Part shown: piece after piece, positions 62,821 to 64,000 of the stretch
Layout: every line of letters begins with the position of its first letter
Numbering within the stretch: the stretch's first letter is position 1
Assembly (NCBI RefSeq): GCF_028389875.1
Contig: NC_084687.1
Coordinates: forward strand, 4,252,157-4,316,156
From: Rhea pennata
Taxonomy: Eukaryota > Chordata > Aves > Rheiformes > Rheidae
Length of the DNA stretch: 64,000 nucleotides
Direction of reading: 5' to 3'
Notes under the pieces: generated by a model
The model's database searches: none
The model's input: the letters and a program-made list of their open reading frames with translations, nothing else
Told to the model about the DNA's origin: nothing
Program-made: the position numbers and the translations under genes

Positions 62821-64000
62821 TCATTGAAGCTCTGGTTCTTCTCCTCTGTGTTTGTGTCTGTTTTTCCTACTGCTGGCAACAGTAAAGATCAGCACAGCCA
62901 CCAGGAACTTAGTAACCAGCATTGTAGTAACAGTGTAGAAGACAGTGACATCAGCCGCAGGAGTGGTGCTGTGGGGAACCATAAAAACAGCAGTAAGGCT
63001 TAACTAGCAAGAGGGTGGTTCAACCTTTAAAGAAACTCTTGTGTTTTGGCAATATACAATGCAAAGATGATAACATCCTTTGCAATAGGCAGTCCCTACC
63101 TATGCACAACAGAGTCTGGAAGGTTGGAACAACTATGATGATAGGTTTTAACTGTAAGATCTCACATAAAGTTTAATTATGATCTGCAGCAATTGTTTTG
63201 CCTGGCATTGAAATGCTGCTTTTTCTGGATTAGGAAACAACTGCTACTTAGGAACCATGCAGTAGCTCTGAAAATTGTCATGGATTAGGAAGAAGCAGAG
63301 AACATATAGCATGGTGGTGTACCTCTCAGCTTCAGAGGGGGTACAAATACTAACCTGTTTTAGCCCTAGGAAGGTTAGAGATCACAGCATAAGAAGGAGT
63401 TTTACCACTTACCTGGAGATGCTCTGCACAGCACTAGGCTCCTGTGGCATTTCAGTCTGCACTGTACCTGATACTAGAAAACAGAGGAGTTTAATCTGCA
63501 AATGTTTAAAGGTGATATGCATTGGTATTACCAACACCAGTATCCTGGCTAAGCATAGATAACCAAGGTGAGATTGGGCACTGGGCAGTGTGCCCAAATA
63601 TTAATCTGGGTGCTGACAAGGGAAGAGACATGCACTGGGGGTGCTGCAACAGTGAGTTCATGTTGCTGTAAATCAGGAACTAGAAAAAGGGAAATGAAGC
63701 ACAGTACCTCCTTAGAGAGAGGTCAGACAAGACTGCATGTTTGCCAGTGAGGCACTGGCTTCTGCAAACATGCCTGAAATTTAAGTAAGAACTTGTGATC
63801 TGATGAAACTCAGAGCCCCAGGACCTACCTGTCAACACTTCTACTTGCACCTTCTGTAAAGTCTTTGTTTCTCCCAGATAGTCAGTTTTGCAGTGGTAGA
63901 GCCCAGCATCCTGCTTCTTGAGCCTCTTCATGGTCACCGTCAGGACCCCTTCGTGGACATTGTCACTGATGGAAGTGGTGCCATTCCTGTTCTTCAGGAA
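62821..64000 (-). CDS. TREM2: TREM2, 3' part (runs off the window end)
   Basis: Activating lipid- and lipoprotein-sensing receptor of myeloid cells that signals through DAP12. Exons seen on the minus strand are 64000-63829 (second half of the V domain), 63473-63413 (stalk; acceptor TAG, or CAG giving a start at 63467) and 62968-62821 (membrane segment, tail and TGA stop). Phases 1 and 2 agree. The V part, FLKNRNGTTSISDN onward with DAGLYHC and KVQVEVL, follows human TREM2 FLRRWNGSTAITDD, DAGLYQC and KVLVEVL, recalled from memory. An N-glycosylation sequon NGT is present. The membrane segment YTVTTMLVTKFLVAVLIF contains the lysine needed for DAP12 pairing. The tail SSRKNRHKHRGEEPELQ is basic, then acidic, and much shorter than in human, with no tyrosine. 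The signal peptide and the N-terminal half of the V domain lie beyond 64000. Confidence 0.88.

Noticed and set aside
1-64000. Virus-derived elements, LTR pairs, tRNA genes and CRISPR-like arrays
   Set aside because: Looked for across the window; none could be supported from the sequence by eye.

Overview
The window reads as vertebrate, most likely bird, nuclear DNA. The genes have introns with GT-AG junctions, one large CpG island serves a divergent gene pair, intergenic distances are short, and the only recognisable interspersed repeats are two worn CR1-type LINE tails. Gene order TSPO2(+), APOBEC2(+), OARD1(-), NFYA(+), TREML1-like(-), TREM2(-) matches the order I recall from human 6p21 in a smaller space. 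This supports both the gene identities and a sauropsid, probably avian, source. Species cannot be fixed from sequence alone. All comparisons with human proteins are from memory.

Layout. 1-5.7 kb: no gene recognised. 5.7-11 kb: TSPO2, with a TATA promoter and three coding exons (164 aa). 11-18.3 kb: no gene recognised. 18.3-27.5 kb: APOBEC2, two coding exons (223 aa) around an 8.1 kb intron. 29.8-32.2 kb: OARD1 on the minus strand, five coding exons (151 aa). 32.45-33.85 kb: CpG island shared by OARD1 and NFYA, with four CCAAT boxes. 36.2-45.7 kb: NFYA, nine coding exons (347 aa), with a 3' UTR of about 3.5 kb. 49.2-49.85 kb: a second GC-rich, CCAAT-bearing block with no known gene. 55-60.4 kb: an ITIM receptor of the TREM family on the minus strand, with two V-type Ig domains (seven coding exons, 404 aa predicted). 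62.8 kb to the window end: the 3' part of TREM2 on the minus strand.

How the genes relate. They do not form one pathway. NFYA encodes the DNA-binding subunit of the CCAAT factor NF-Y, and its own CpG island carries CCAAT boxes, so self-regulation and co-regulation of OARD1 are plausible. The TREML1-like and TREM2 genes form an inhibitory/activating receptor pair: one has tyrosine inhibitory motifs and an uncharged membrane segment, the other a membrane lysine and a short tail, as expected for DAP12 pairing. No virus-derived element, CRISPR array, tRNA or rRNA was recognised.

Most notable observations: the second V domain of the TREML1-like receptor has leucine where the canonical Ig cysteine should be; TSPO2 has lost the CRAC tyrosine; an inverted repeat encloses a TA/TG microsatellite in the APOBEC2 intron; OARD1 has tandem splice donors four bases apart; and an orphan CCAAT-rich block follows NFYA.
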